A stretch of 30,737 bases of DNA from a virus. Position numbers and translations under genes: made by a program. Numbering within the stretch: position 1 is the stretch's first letter; each line of letters begins with the position of its first letter. A model generated the notes under the pieces. That model had not been told where the DNA came from and ran no database searches. It worked only from the letters and a program-made list of their open reading frames with translations. Where the stretch lies: the IMG/VR virus record IMGVR_UViG_3300017613_002046, positions 1-30,737 of that record; one strand, 5' to 3'. Of the stretch, positions 7,344-15,789 are shown one piece after another.

Positions 7344-7825
7344 GATATGTTCGCCTTTGTTTTTTCATAGATATCTACACCACCTATCTTTGCGATGTAG
7401 TTTGGAAGATCAATATCATAAATCTCTTCACCACCTAGATCTAAGTGATATGTATTTACATACATCTTAATCTTAGTCTTCATAGCATCACCACTTTTCC
7501 AAGCATCAGCACTTACATCAAGAGGACCACCAATTGTAACTATTGCCCCTTTAGTAACACCATCTTCTTGGTATGAACCTTTTGCTTTTAGCTTTGCATT
7601 TTGAAGTTTTCCAGCCTCTTTAAATATAACCATATTAGTAATATTCACCTCTGCTTCAAACTCCATAGGTTCAAGTATGCCAGTATCAACGTGTAATCCG
7701 TTTTGAACCTCTTTTTTAGTATTAGCAGATGGAGGTGTTAAACTCTCAATCGTTCCAAATAATCCATATCCATCTACAAAAAGATTAACCTCTTTGATAC
7801 GTGATGGTAATTTACGTGTAGCCAT
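7340..7825 (-). CDS. FII: Major tail tube protein FII
   Basis: 161 residues, close to P2 FII (about 170). N-terminal LPSRIKEVNLFVDGYGLFGT and the later GGPLDVSADAWKSGDAMKTK and INTYHLDLGGEEIYDIDLPN-like segments match the contractile tail tube family. It follows the sheath gene with a good RBS (GGAG) and overlaps the next small gene by four bases. It polymerises to the inner tube through which DNA passes. Confidence 0.88.
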   Translation of the reverse strand: MATRKLPSRIKEVNLFVDGYGLFGTIESLTPPSANTKKEVQNGLHVDTGILEPMEFEAEVNITNMVIFKEAGKLQNAKLKAKGSYQEDGVTKGAIVTIGGPLDVSADAWKSGDAMKTKIKMYVNTYHLDLGGEEIYDIDLPNYIAKIGGVDIYEKTKANIS

Positions 7826-7836
7826 TTCTTATCTCC

Positions 7837-8970
7837 TTATGATAAACGTTCATATACAACGCTTGCATAAGCGTCAACGCGGTCGAATGTCACTTTAATA
7901 AGTGAAGGACTTGGAGTTTCTTGTGCTTCTATAGTGAAGTAAAACTCTCCATTTGTAATAGCTGTAGCTGTAGTACGTGCCTTATCAAGATACACACTAA
8001 ACCCAAGCATCACATCTTGACCAACCAGGTTAGCCATAAACGCTCTTAAACTATCAAGTGCAGCATCAAGTGCCGCTAAGTCACGGTCAACTGCCCAAAA
8101 GATTCCATCAATTACTGCAAAAGATGCAAGGTCAAAGATTCTTACACGTCTAGCATCTTGCCAAACTGGGTCAATATCACATGTTTCATAATTCCAAGTA
8201 CGAATACCTGAGTAATTAATAAAAGACGTAATCTCTTTATTATTAAGAGCATCTGTTTCATCTTGAAAACCTGCCATAAATTCACGAGGTGTTTTTACAG
8301 CACTCACAGGAATAACACGATTAGAAATTGAGTAGCTATAGCCAATATCTTTAGACCCATCGATAGAAGAACGAAGAAATGCTAAAACAATAGACGCACA
8401 ATACTCATCTGTGCCATTTAAAACAGTATTCCAATCCATAAGGTTTGTAAATACTGGAGTAATACGACGAGAACCAAGAGCATCACGCTTAAGAATTGCA
8501 TCTGAATTATCAGTAGCATCAAGAGATACAAATGAACGAGCTTTTAACTTATCGTTAGTAGCAACTAAAGCATTCTGAATATCTACATCGCTATCCCAAT
8601 CACCAACACCTAATATATCAGGACGAAAACCAAATACAGATGGAGCAGTAGAAATTGCATTTACTGCATTAATAACATTACTTTTCTCAACTGCAGCATC
8701 TAAATCTACATGAGCAACTGATATAATAAGTGGAACCACTAAACCATACTTGTCTTCACCGAATTTTAAATACTTAAGAATATTTCCACCAGTAGCTGCA
8801 GCTATTTCACTATCAGCTAAAGCTGCTTTAATACTATCGAAGTATTTAGTACCAGCACTTACACCAACATCAGCAGTTAATACAAGAGCAATTGGTATAG
8901 TACTCTCAACTACAATCGGTCTTGCACCTGTACTTACAACCTCTGTTACGACACCTCTATTTAAACTCAT
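7837..8970 (-). CDS. FI: Tail sheath protein FI
   Basis: 377 residues, close to P2 FI (396). The N-terminal GVVTEVVSTGARPIVVESTI (strand used in the sheath mesh) and internal RPDILGVGDWDSDVDIQNAL and RRITPVFTNLMDW segments are typical of the sheath family, as is the C-terminal EAQETPSPSLIKVTFDRVDA. Presence of sheath and tube genes shows the phage has a contractile tail. It is followed directly by tube FII, as in P2. Confidence 0.9.
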   Translation of the reverse strand: MSLNRGVVTEVVSTGARPIVVESTIPIALVLTADVGVSAGTKYFDSIKAALADSEIAAATGGNILKYLKFGEDKYGLVVPLIISVAHVDLDAAVEKSNVINAVNAISTAPSVFGFRPDILGVGDWDSDVDIQNALVATNDKLKARSFVSLDATDNSDAILKRDALGSRRITPVFTNLMDWNTVLNGTDEYCASIVLAFLRSSIDGSKDIGYSYSISNRVIPVSAVKTPREFMAGFQDETDALNNKEITSFINYSGIRTWNYETCDIDPVWQDARRVRIFDLASFAVIDGIFWAVDRDLAALDAALDSLRAFMANLVGQDVMLGFSVYLDKARTTATAITNGEFYFTIEAQETPSPSLIKVTFDRVDAYASVVYERLS

Positions 8971-9314
8971 TTGATCTCCTTTGTTTTATGATCAGTAATA
9001 ACATTTGTATATAATGAAAATTCCATTGTGTCTTTTGAATCTCCATCGGCAATTGGCTTTTTTGCAAGCTGACCTCTTATCTCTGTTCTAGCATCATCAT
9101 AAGAAACAGCTACAACATCTATACTTTGCAAAGTACTTTTAGTAGCCTCACTCATCGGAATAAGTGGAACAACTTTTTTACCAAGCTTATAAACAACTTT
9201 TCCAACTTTGTAGCTTTTATCTACAACACCATCATTTTTTAAAACTTCGGCTGCTTTGGTTCCACAACTAACAAACATAAATGCTACTAAAAGCATAAAC
9301 ATAACTTTTTTCAT
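8967..9314 (-). CDS. Small lipoprotein in tail/lysis region
   Basis: 115 residues with a lipoprotein signal: two lysines, a hydrophobic stretch, then FVSCG with Cys17 as the acylation site. The mature part is basic and hydrophilic, with KVGKVVYKLGKKVVPLIP. Its stop overlaps the sheath start by four bases. Position next to a phospholipase-like gene suggests lysis or envelope modification; an outer-membrane spanin component or a superinfection-exclusion lipoprotein are both possible. No partner i-spanin was identified. Confidence 0.6.
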   Translation of the reverse strand: MKKVMFMLLVAFMFVSCGTKAAEVLKNDGVVDKSYKVGKVVYKLGKKVVPLIPMSEATKSTLQSIDVVAVSYDDARTEIRGQLAKKPIADGDSKDTMEFSLYTNVITDHKTKEIK

Positions 9315-9337
9315 CCGTTTAACCCTCCTGTTTTGAT

Positions 9338-9568
9338 TTAAACCTTCTGATACCTAACTAAGCAAGCAGTGGCTGCGACACCAGTTATTGCATAACGACC
9401 AACAATGTTTTTTTCTTTTAAACATTTAATAAATACTTTAGTTGAACAGTTATCATCATGTTTTTTACAACAATCACCAATATAAACTTTTCTCATCATA
9501 GGTATATAAAACCTGCCTAAATACCATTGATACCAATATTCAGGGAACTTTGTGCAATAATCTTTCAT
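9338..9568 (-). CDS. Phospholipase A2-like small protein
   Basis: 76 residues, aromatic-rich N-terminus then YIGDCCKKHDDNC (residues 29-41). This resembles the phospholipase A2 active-site helix, in which a CCxxHD motif supplies the catalytic His-Asp pair (here H37-D38 after C33-C34). The following cysteine is spaced one residue further than in the classic pattern, and no calcium loop is evident, so catalysis is uncertain. Further cysteines (C5, C49 and one near the end) could form disulfides. It lies between the fibre chaperone and a lipoprotein gene; a role in envelope disruption at entry or lysis is plausible. Confidence 0.5.
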   Translation of the reverse strand: MKDYCTKFPEYWYQWYLGRFYIPMMRKVYIGDCCKKHDDNCSTKVFIKCLKEKNIVGRYAITGVAATACLVRYQKV

Positions 9569-9569
9569 T

Positions 9570-10052
9570 TTAAATTACCACCGTTTCAATCTTAAAAACT
9601 ATTTCGTCAATAGCTTCCTTAGTACCGCAAGCATTTATCTTGTCTTCTTGATTTTGTTGATAGCCAACCATTGCATCGATTTCTAAAACATTTTCTCCAA
9701 CTTTTGCAAGGAATGCTTCTCTATCTATTCCACGCTTAGAGGCGATTGTGTCATTTTTAGGAGTTAACAAGGACTTATCTTGATTCCATAAAGTCCACTC
9801 AGCTTCTTGAGATGGATGACGTGATTTTTCTAATGGTGAGTATTTAGCTCTTTTTGTTTCAACTATAGCCTCAACAAATGTATGAAGTTCTTTAATTTTT
9901 AGAGTTTTTGATTCATTTAAAAGCTCTGTATTTAATCTAAGAACAGTTGACTCAGCAACGGTAGTATCACCATTAAATATTGCCTTATATCTCATATCTG
10001 AATTACTTACCTCGAATTGTTTTCCATTAAGAATGGTATATATATACATCAT
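9570..10052 (-). CDS. Probable tail fibre assembly protein (chaperone)
   Basis: 160 residues. It overlaps the Kelch tail protein gene by one base and ends one base before the phospholipase-like gene. The N-terminal part resembles a small beta domain (YTILNGKQFEV and MRYKAIFNGD), and the C-terminal part is helical (REAFLAKVGENVLEIDAMVG). Genes directly behind fibre genes in P2-like phages encode fibre assembly proteins, which is the main reason for this call; sequence similarity alone is not decisive. Confidence 0.45.
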   Translation of the reverse strand: MMYIYTILNGKQFEVSNSDMRYKAIFNGDTTVAESTVLRLNTELLNESKTLKIKELHTFVEAIVETKRAKYSPLEKSRHPSQEAEWTLWNQDKSLLTPKNDTIASKRGIDREAFLAKVGENVLEIDAMVGYQQNQEDKINACGTKEAIDEIVFKIETVVI

Positions 10053-11152
10053 TAGTTAATCCTCGCTATTAATAATTTTGCATTTTTGATTTCTATTGCT
10101 TTTTCAATGTCGTATGACCGCATACTATTTAATGCTACACCAATACTATTTAAGCCCCCAAAATATAATATTTTATTATTTCCATTCTCTATATATGGAA
10201 CGCCAAACGAATGATTAATTGCTTCAGTAACTTGTGGCAAAGTTTCCCATGTATTCGTAGAAATAACATAGGCATAAACACCAAGACTACAAGAGCCATT
10301 TGCTAGATTACCACCAATAGTAATAACCACATCTTCCGAACCAAGCTTTGAGATTACACTGATTCCACCGTATAAAGCTTCCAATGGTTCTGCTTTTCTA
10401 GTCCAAACATCTGTATCTAAATTGTATTCCCAAAATCCGCTAACACCTGAGCGACTATGAACGAAACCTAAATTATTTACACCATTGTTATAAAATACGA
10501 ATTGGAAGGCTTGAAAACTATTACTAGTTAATGGTACAGAAGCTTTTTGAGTCCAAACATCTGTATCTAAGTTATACTCGAATGTTTCTTTGCTGTCTGT
10601 AGTCGTCCCACCGCCATGAATAATCATTATATTATTTACGCCGTTATGATAATACAAAGCTCCATGATAAAATCTTGCAGTCGCTAATGATATTTTTTGA
10701 GTCCAAACATCTGTATCTAAGTTGTATTCCCAAGTATCAGATATTACTGTGCCAGAGCTATTTCTTCCACCACATAAAACCATTAAATTATTTACACCAT
10801 TGTTATAATAAACAACCGAAGCACCCATGCTAATAACTGGACTTGAGGTCTTTTGAGTCCATGTTTTTGTCTTTATATTATAAAACCATAAATCAGTTTT
10901 ATATGAAGTTGTCCTACCACCACATAAAACAAAAATATCATCTATGCCGTTATTAAAAATAATGGGTGTATTGTTTTGTCTAGCCTCCGGAAAAGCATCA
11001 ACTGGCAAAATGGGATTTTGTCCTATATAAGCCGTTTTAATATTTTCGACCTCGCTTTGAGAAGTCTCAAGAAATTTTGTACTATCATAAACACCATCTA
11101 TGGATAATAAATATCCACCAGCATCGCCACCTAATAATGTTTTTAAATCCAT
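10052..11152 (-). CDS. Kelch-repeat beta-propeller tail protein (receptor binding)
   Basis: 366 residues from the ATG at 11152, chosen because GGAGG lies eight bases upstream and the start overlaps the preceding stop as TAATG. An N-terminal helical attachment segment (about residues 1-60) precedes five or six Kelch-type blades of about 50 residues, each with a Gly-Gly strand (VLCGG, MIIHGG, ITIGG, LYFGG), a conserved Trp/Tyr and motifs such as WEYNLDTDVWTQK. Kelch repeats form beta-propellers used in protein or glycan binding. Location between fibre and fibre chaperone suggests host receptor recognition. It is unusual: most P2-type fibres are trimeric fibrous proteins. Confidence 0.78.
   Translation of the reverse strand: MDLKTLLGGDAGGYLLSIDGVYDSTKFLETSQSEVENIKTAYIGQNPILPVDAFPEARQNNTPIIFNNGIDDIFVLCGGRTTSYKTDLWFYNIKTKTWTQKTSSPVISMGASVVYYNNGVNNLMVLCGGRNSSGTVISDTWEYNLDTDVWTQKISLATARFYHGALYYHNGVNNIMIIHGGGTTTDSKETFEYNLDTDVWTQKASVPLTSNSFQAFQFVFYNNGVNNLGFVHSRSGVSGFWEYNLDTDVWTRKAEPLEALYGGISVISKLGSEDVVITIGGNLANGSCSLGVYAYVISTNTWETLPQVTEAINHSFGVPYIENGNNKILYFGGLNSIGVALNSMRSYDIEKAIEIKNAKLLIARIN
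10401..10720 (-). repeat. Identical 20-bp repeats at 150-bp period in Kelch gene
   Basis: GTCCAAACATCTGTATCTAA occurs identically at 10401, 10551 and 10701, exactly 150 bp (50 codons) apart. A second block (ATTATTTACACCATTGTTATAA) occurs near 10472 and 10787 with a diverged copy near 10631. DNA identity is higher than structural need would require, suggesting recent blade duplication or gene conversion. Confidence 0.85.
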
Positions 11153-11922
11153 TAACTTATCCTCCAAGTTGTATTTTCAAGATCATATGTAAACCTTAGT
11201 GTTAATGAGTTTTCGTTTACAGTTAAAGTCGTGAATACCTGATCTTTAAAAGTCATTATTTCACCATCACCAAGAATATTAAAATTGTTTGTTGATGCAT
11301 GGTTACCAGTATTTATCTCACATACCATATTTGCTAAAGGTACTGGCAAAAGTAAGTTTGGACCACCATCTACACTATTTGCCCTAATATGTTCATTTAA
11401 ATTTAATTTGTAACCGTCATCTGCAAAAAATTTATCTTTATAGATTAGTTTTTGTTCAGCATATCCCTCAACATGCTCACGTGTTGCCAATATAATTGCT
11501 GGATCTATCATGAGTTCTACAGCATCTGTATTTGATACTTCTATTACTATTCGAAGTAACATGTCTTTAGCAGCTCCACTCTCAAATACAGGTTTATAAG
11601 AATCAGGATAATTACCAATTGCGATAAGATCGCCTGATGTATCAAACAATCCAACTTCACGAACAGTAAACCCACCAACATCAGAAGCGATATAAGTCTC
11701 GGCTACAATCCAGTTGCTTTGATTTGTATCTACACGAAGATCACTAATGTTTCCATCCCATACCTGGTTGACAAGTGCAGTCATGTCCTCTGTTGGAGTT
11801 ACTGCGACTCCGTCACCATCACCAACGGCAATTTTTGATAAGTTTAGAGTTGTACTAAGTGCTGTTGCATTAGCTAGTTTAGCTTTCCCGACCTCTGTTA
11901 AAAGTGTGTAATATGTTGACAT
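11152..11922 (-). CDS. H: Tail fibre protein, gpH-like N-terminal domain
   Basis: 256 residues. The N-terminus (YYTLLTEVGKAKLANATAL, then LSKIAVGDGDG, then SDVGGFTVREVGLFD and LIAIGNYPDSYKP) matches the P2 gpH/DUF3751 fibre domain that attaches to the baseplate. It follows gpI directly, as in P2. The C-terminal 80 residues look like a small beta-rich tip. It is much shorter than P2 gpH (about 670 residues), so the receptor-binding part has apparently been taken over by the separate Kelch protein encoded next. Confidence 0.82.
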   Translation of the reverse strand: MSTYYTLLTEVGKAKLANATALSTTLNLSKIAVGDGDGVAVTPTEDMTALVNQVWDGNISDLRVDTNQSNWIVAETYIASDVGGFTVREVGLFDTSGDLIAIGNYPDSYKPVFESGAAKDMLLRIVIEVSNTDAVELMIDPAIILATREHVEGYAEQKLIYKDKFFADDGYKLNLNEHIRANSVDGGPNLLLPVPLANMVCEINTGNHASTNNFNILGDGEIMTFKDQVFTTLTVNENSLTLRFTYDLENTTWRIS

Positions 11923-12531
11923 TTATGCTCCTTTAGGGTAAATATAAAGTGTTTCTACACTCTGCATCATGGATGCTTTATTGTTAATTACATGGTTAAA
12001 TTCAATCTCTGTTAATTGATATGGATAAAGTGTTGCAACTTCTCCAACTTGTGTAACTGCAGCTGTTCTTATTTTTGAAGAAGTAGTTAAATTAACTCTT
12101 ACTACCTCTAATACACTACGCACATTCTTTTTCTTTAAAGCTGTTTTTTCAAGACGTACAATCATCTCTTCATCTACACCATAATCAGTTACATCTATAT
12201 CAACTTTAAAGTGATACTCTTGCCCACCATAGTCTTGCCATTCTGTAACTTTGGCCTCAGAAGAAATCGCCTCTATGTTTTCAACAACAGCTGCAACTGT
12301 GCCTGCGTATTGAGTAGCATTAATAGCTGCACGAATCATTTTTCTAGCTGTCTGTGTATCAAATCCTGAAATATCCACATCTGTTTCATATGCTAAAAAT
12401 ACAAGTACTGACTTATGGCAAAACTCAGGTGATACATTTACTAGCATTGGGTCAAAAACTTCTCGGTCTTCGCGTGCCATTTGCTCATAACATTTCCAAT
12501 ATTCATCCATATAAGCTGGCAATAAAGTCAT
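11923..12531 (-). CDS. I: Tail protein I (gpI, baseplate wedge)
   Basis: 202 residues. FDPMLVNVSPEFCHKSVLVF, then AINATQYAGTVAAVVENIEA and EWQDYGGQEYHFKVDIDVT are hallmarks of the P2 gpI family, a baseplate wedge protein. It starts at the last base of the gpJ stop and is followed directly by the fibre gene. Order W-J-I-H is the same as in P2. Confidence 0.88.
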   Translation of the reverse strand: MTLLPAYMDEYWKCYEQMAREDREVFDPMLVNVSPEFCHKSVLVFLAYETDVDISGFDTQTARKMIRAAINATQYAGTVAAVVENIEAISSEAKVTEWQDYGGQEYHFKVDIDVTDYGVDEEMIVRLEKTALKKKNVRSVLEVVRVNLTTSSKIRTAAVTQVGEVATLYPYQLTEIEFNHVINNKASMMQSVETLYIYPKGA

Positions 12532-13634
12532 TATGCAACCCCACTTATATTTAGTGTTAAATCAGTAATTTTTATCACTTCATTTTCAGCGATATTTATA
12601 GAATCTGTTGGTGTTGTAAAAGTTGCATCTTTAACCTGGTCACTCTCAACAAATCCGTAAAGTTTTGCCATTGATAAACTTTTTGAAAACACCATTGTAT
12701 TTTCAGCAAATCTCTTTTTAATAAGCTCTCTTACCTCTACTTCATATGTCATGTCATATAAAACTATGTCCACAGTTATTACTTTTTCTATAATAGTTGC
12801 AGATGTGATTTGTAAGTTATCTGTTAAAGGGCGAATTTCTTTTTTATTTAATGCAGCTTCAACACGTTCAACCATAACTGCATCAGCTTCACCTTCATTA
12901 GATAAAAGGTATATTTTTACAACACCTGCAGTATCATGAATTATTTTCACATCTTCAATACGAGCATCTGCACTTTTTGTATAAAACTCATATGTCATAT
13001 CACTACCAGCAGTTGATTTTCTCTCACGAGATAACCAAATTCTCTCACGATAACGCTCATCATCTTCGGCATCTGCACCAGCATGAAAGTTTTCATCTTG
13101 TTTAGCTGTCATTAAGTAAGGTAGTGGTGTTAAAATATTTTCAGTTTTTAACTCACTTGATTCTACGTAGTCTTGTAATACAACAGTGCCTACACCACTA
13201 AGTTCACCAGAAACTATAGTTATATTTTCAAACAATAATGCTATATTTCCTTTATTATCACCAAACTGTAAATCTTTAGAAAGTGTAATATCTTCAGATA
13301 ATGCAGTAGATAGTGAAAATGTAAAAGATGCATATGGTCTTGCACCTTCTAATCTTTGAACTCCATAACGAGTAATACCAAGATGATCTAAATCGTATTT
13401 TTTTGCAAAAACAAGTAACTGACCTTTAACTGCATTATTAATACGAGTAGCACGTAACATATCTTCATATGCATCAGCTTCAATCATAGTCATTAAGTCA
13501 TCACTCTCACTTGGTATATATTCTAAACCCTTTGCTTTCATAAGTGATATAACTCTTTGTAGTTTACGCTGCTTTATACTTTCAAAATCAAATACTTCAA
13601 TAACCTCAGGAGCTGGCAGATTAAGGATTAACAT
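12531..13634 (-). CDS. J: Baseplate assembly protein J
   Basis: 367 residues, a little longer than P2 gpJ (302). Motifs RATRINNAVKGQLLVFAKKY, DDERYRERIWLSRERKSTAG and the late EVIKITDLTLNISGVA end are typical of the gpJ/gp47 baseplate wedge family. It overlaps gpW by 14 bases, so the two are probably coupled. Structural role: baseplate wedge around the hub. Confidence 0.9.
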   Translation of the reverse strand: MLILNLPAPEVIEVFDFESIKQRKLQRVISLMKAKGLEYIPSESDDLMTMIEADAYEDMLRATRINNAVKGQLLVFAKKYDLDHLGITRYGVQRLEGARPYASFTFSLSTALSEDITLSKDLQFGDNKGNIALLFENITIVSGELSGVGTVVLQDYVESSELKTENILTPLPYLMTAKQDENFHAGADAEDDERYRERIWLSRERKSTAGSDMTYEFYTKSADARIEDVKIIHDTAGVVKIYLLSNEGEADAVMVERVEAALNKKEIRPLTDNLQITSATIIEKVITVDIVLYDMTYEVEVRELIKKRFAENTMVFSKSLSMAKLYGFVESDQVKDATFTTPTDSINIAENEVIKITDLTLNISGVA

Positions 13635-13932
13635 TTTCTACCTCCGCAAAGTCTAAATTTATTGTTTTTTCAGTTCCATCTTCTTCGTATTTAATAGTAA
13701 TATTAACTATATCACCAGTAGAGATAAGTACTTTTTTAATATCCGCACGTGGTTCACTTATCTCTATTGCTTCATATGTGTAACGTGTAGCATCAAGTAT
13801 CCACTCATCATCAACACTTTTATCAATCAACTCAAAAAGACGAGAACCATAATCAGGTAAATTTACACGCGTTATAAGCGGTGTAGTTAAAATACGCGCA
13901 ATAGATTGTGCTGTAGTTATTTGCTGTATCAT
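13621..13932 (-). CDS. W: Baseplate wedge protein W (gp25-like)
   Basis: 103 residues, the family's usual size. SIARILTTPLITRVNLPDYG followed by SRLFELIDKSVDD and a C-terminal GDIVNITIKYEEDGTEKTIN strand pair is the P2 gpW/T4 gp25 pattern, in which a conserved Arg/Glu core and PxYG motif nucleate the sheath. It overlaps gpV by four bases. Confidence 0.9.
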   Translation of the reverse strand: MIQQITTAQSIARILTTPLITRVNLPDYGSRLFELIDKSVDDEWILDATRYTYEAIEISEPRADIKKVLISTGDIVNITIKYEEDGTEKTINLDFAEVENVNP

Positions 13933-14462
13933 GCTCGACCTGACCCATCTGTAGTAGTAAAGTTAGATAAATCACCCTTACTATCTGAAATAGTTGCATC
14001 AGTAGAGATTGCACCAGTTACATGTAGTGGACCATTGATAGTTGTTTGAGATGCTGTTATATTTGCACTATTACAAATTATATTTATGGTACCTACTGCG
14101 TTAACTTCCATAACACTGGAGTCTGCATCATATGAAATAACCGTACCATCCATATACATTGTCACTTCTTTTTTGTCACTATATCCAGCAGGTTCTTTTT
14201 GACTTTTGTTGTATATAGATCCTAAAATAACTCCACCATCGCCATTGCCAAATGGCTGAAATACCATTACTTGCTCACCCTCTTTTACTGGTCTTGCGTG
14301 AGTTTTAAAACTATTTGATGTTTGCATGAATGGTAAAAAATCAGTAACACGATTTAAAATTTTTACACGTGCTAGAGATAAACCTTCTTTGCTTTTTGAT
14401 TCACTAACGGTACCAATTGCAACAAGATTGTTAATGCGACGATTTAATTCAGCATATGACAT
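13929..14462 (-). CDS. V: Baseplate spike protein V
   Basis: 177 residues. An N-terminal OB-like domain (GTVSESKSKEGLSLARVKIL, then FMQTSNSFKTHARPVKEGEQ, then VFQPFGNGDGGVILGSIYN) is followed by a beta-helical C-terminus (INIICNSANITASQTTINGP). This is the P2 gpV/Mu gp45 membrane-piercing spike. The terminal part lacks an obvious HxH iron-binding tip, so the apex may use another structure. Overlaps gpW by four bases. Confidence 0.88.
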   Translation of the reverse strand: MSYAELNRRINNLVAIGTVSESKSKEGLSLARVKILNRVTDFLPFMQTSNSFKTHARPVKEGEQVMVFQPFGNGDGGVILGSIYNKSQKEPAGYSDKKEVTMYMDGTVISYDADSSVMEVNAVGTINIICNSANITASQTTINGPLHVTGAISTDATISDSKGDLSNFTTTDGSGRA

Positions 14463-14668
14463 TATTTACTCATCTCTTCTAAATATTCACGTGCAGCATC
14501 GGGATGAAGATGTTTCATAGAAACTACAGTTAATGCTCTAGTCATCTTTTTTAATTCGTTTAGTTCTATTTCATGATTTTTATTTGATTGGAACATAGCA
14601 GTCCCTAATCTCCAAAATGGAATTATAAAAAACACAATTAAGAAATTGGCTAATGGTAAATACTGCAT
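14462..14668 (-). CDS. Small one-TM protein, possible holin or lysis factor
   Basis: 68 residues from the ATG at 14668, preferred over the ATG at 14680 because GGAGG stands five bases upstream. One hydrophobic segment (residues 5-22, LANFLIVFFIIPFW) is followed by a charged helical tail (HEIELNELKKMTRALT). It overlaps gpV by one base and follows the gpU-like tail terminator. Single-TM small proteins at the head-tail boundary in P2-like phages are often holins or lysis regulators; there is no direct proof here. Confidence 0.55.
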   Translation of the reverse strand: MQYLPLANFLIVFFIIPFWRLGTAMFQSNKNHEIELNELKKMTRALTVVSMKHLHPDAAREYLEEMSK

Positions 14669-14680
14669 TACATCCTCCAT

Positions 14681-15109
14681 CTATATCTCCCAATTAAAAC
14701 TGTCATATATAACAGTAAATTTCATACGTGAACCACCATAGATATGATTTTGATGTTCTGCGAGAATTTCGTCACCATTATAAAAACGATACTCTGGCAG
14801 GTCATCAGTTTCATTTCCAACCGCTGTTAATACATCACTCATTACAGTTCTAAGAGTAGCCATAGTCGTGTCTTTATCACTAACCATTACATCTATCTCT
14901 ATTTCAAGTTTATTCTTGCTTGAACCACTTGTACTACTATCAACACTACTTCCAGTATCTCTTAATACTATTGCAGGCATATCTTGCTTTTCTAGCTTAG
15001 ACATAGACCACTCATCAACTTTTTTAATATCATTTTCATAACCATTAGACTTATTAATATCTTCTAATCTTTTAATAAATAAATTTACTATTTGTTGACG
15101 TCTGCTCAC
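14681..15109 (-). CDS. Minor tail protein, tail terminator-like
   Basis: 142 residues. The N-terminal helix RRQQIVNLFIKRLEDIN, then MPAIVLRDTGSSV, LEIEIDVMVSDKDTTMATLR, and the C-terminal IYGGSRMKFTVIYDSFNWEI fit the tail terminator/gpU-like fold seen in head-tail joining clusters. It overlaps the preceding FII-like gene by four bases. It probably caps the tail tube and sheath before joining to the head. Confidence 0.55.
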   Translation of the reverse strand: MSRRQQIVNLFIKRLEDINKSNGYENDIKKVDEWSMSKLEKQDMPAIVLRDTGSSVDSSTSGSSKNKLEIEIDVMVSDKDTTMATLRTVMSDVLTAVGNETDDLPEYRFYNGDEILAEHQNHIYGGSRMKFTVIYDSFNWEI

Positions 15110-15429
15110 GATCTATCCTTACTTAAATAAATTACTCTAATACCATCTATAGCTGGGTCCATATCTAAAATAAAATATACTTCACCATCTACTGTCACCT
15201 GGTCTTCTCGTTTAACATCTGTAACATCTTTACCCTTGCAAGTAATAGATGGAACAGACGAAGATACATCACTATCAAAACCAGTATCAAAGACTACATC
15301 TTCTTTTAAATCAAATTTGACTAAAATTTTTTTTGAATCACCATCATCTAAAACAGCGATTACATCAAATTCATATTCATTAAAAAAGACTAGATCTAAG
15401 TCTTTGTCTAACTGGTCTTTAAAGCTCAT
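15106..15429 (-). CDS. Head-tail joining protein (lambda gpFII-like)
   Basis: 107 residues, beta-rich, with VPSITCKGKDVTDVKREDQV and a C-terminal DGEVYFILDMDPAIDGIRVI pattern typical of the lambda gpFII/ATP-binding sugar transporter-like head-tail attachment family. It lies between the DUF2190 protein and the tail terminator, which is the expected position for a stopper protein. It overlaps both neighbours by one to four bases. Confidence 0.5.
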   Translation of the reverse strand: MSFKDQLDKDLDLVFFNEYEFDVIAVLDDGDSKKILVKFDLKEDVVFDTGFDSDVSSSVPSITCKGKDVTDVKREDQVTVDGEVYFILDMDPAIDGIRVIYLSKDRS

Positions 15430-15767
15430 TATGCAGCGTTTAGTTTTACTAAAATAGTACCTGCTACTGCTGCTTTAGAACTCACAGCACGACCAGCACG
15501 GGCATTTCCAGTAGCTGATTTTGTTATCTCACGAGCTGCTGCGTTAAAGAATACTTCATCACCAATATCTATTGCTGTAGATGCTACTGCATTTATTTCA
15601 TATACACATTCAGTATCTACTGCAATAACTTCACCAGTTAAACCTGATGAACATGCAACGCTAATCATCTCTGTACCGAATGGCACAACATCACCTACAA
15701 CTACATCTGCAGTTAGTGCGTAATCAATCTTTTGTCCTTTTTGAACTAAAATCGCTTCCTTACTCAT
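15429..15767 (-). CDS. DUF2190 capsid decoration-like protein
   Basis: 112 residues. ILVQKGQKIDYALTADVVVG, then TGEVIAVDTECVYEINA, and VGDEVFFNAAAREITKSATG-like segments with the late ARAGRAVSSKAAVAGTILVK stretch are typical of the DUF2190 family, found directly after capsid genes and thought to be capsid-stabilising. It has a GGAG RBS. One base overlaps the next gene. Confidence 0.75.
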   Translation of the reverse strand: MSKEAILVQKGQKIDYALTADVVVGDVVPFGTEMISVACSSGLTGEVIAVDTECVYEINAVASTAIDIGDEVFFNAAAREITKSATGNARAGRAVSSKAAVAGTILVKLNAA

Positions 15768-15789
15768 AATTTCTCCTTTTTAGCTGGGC

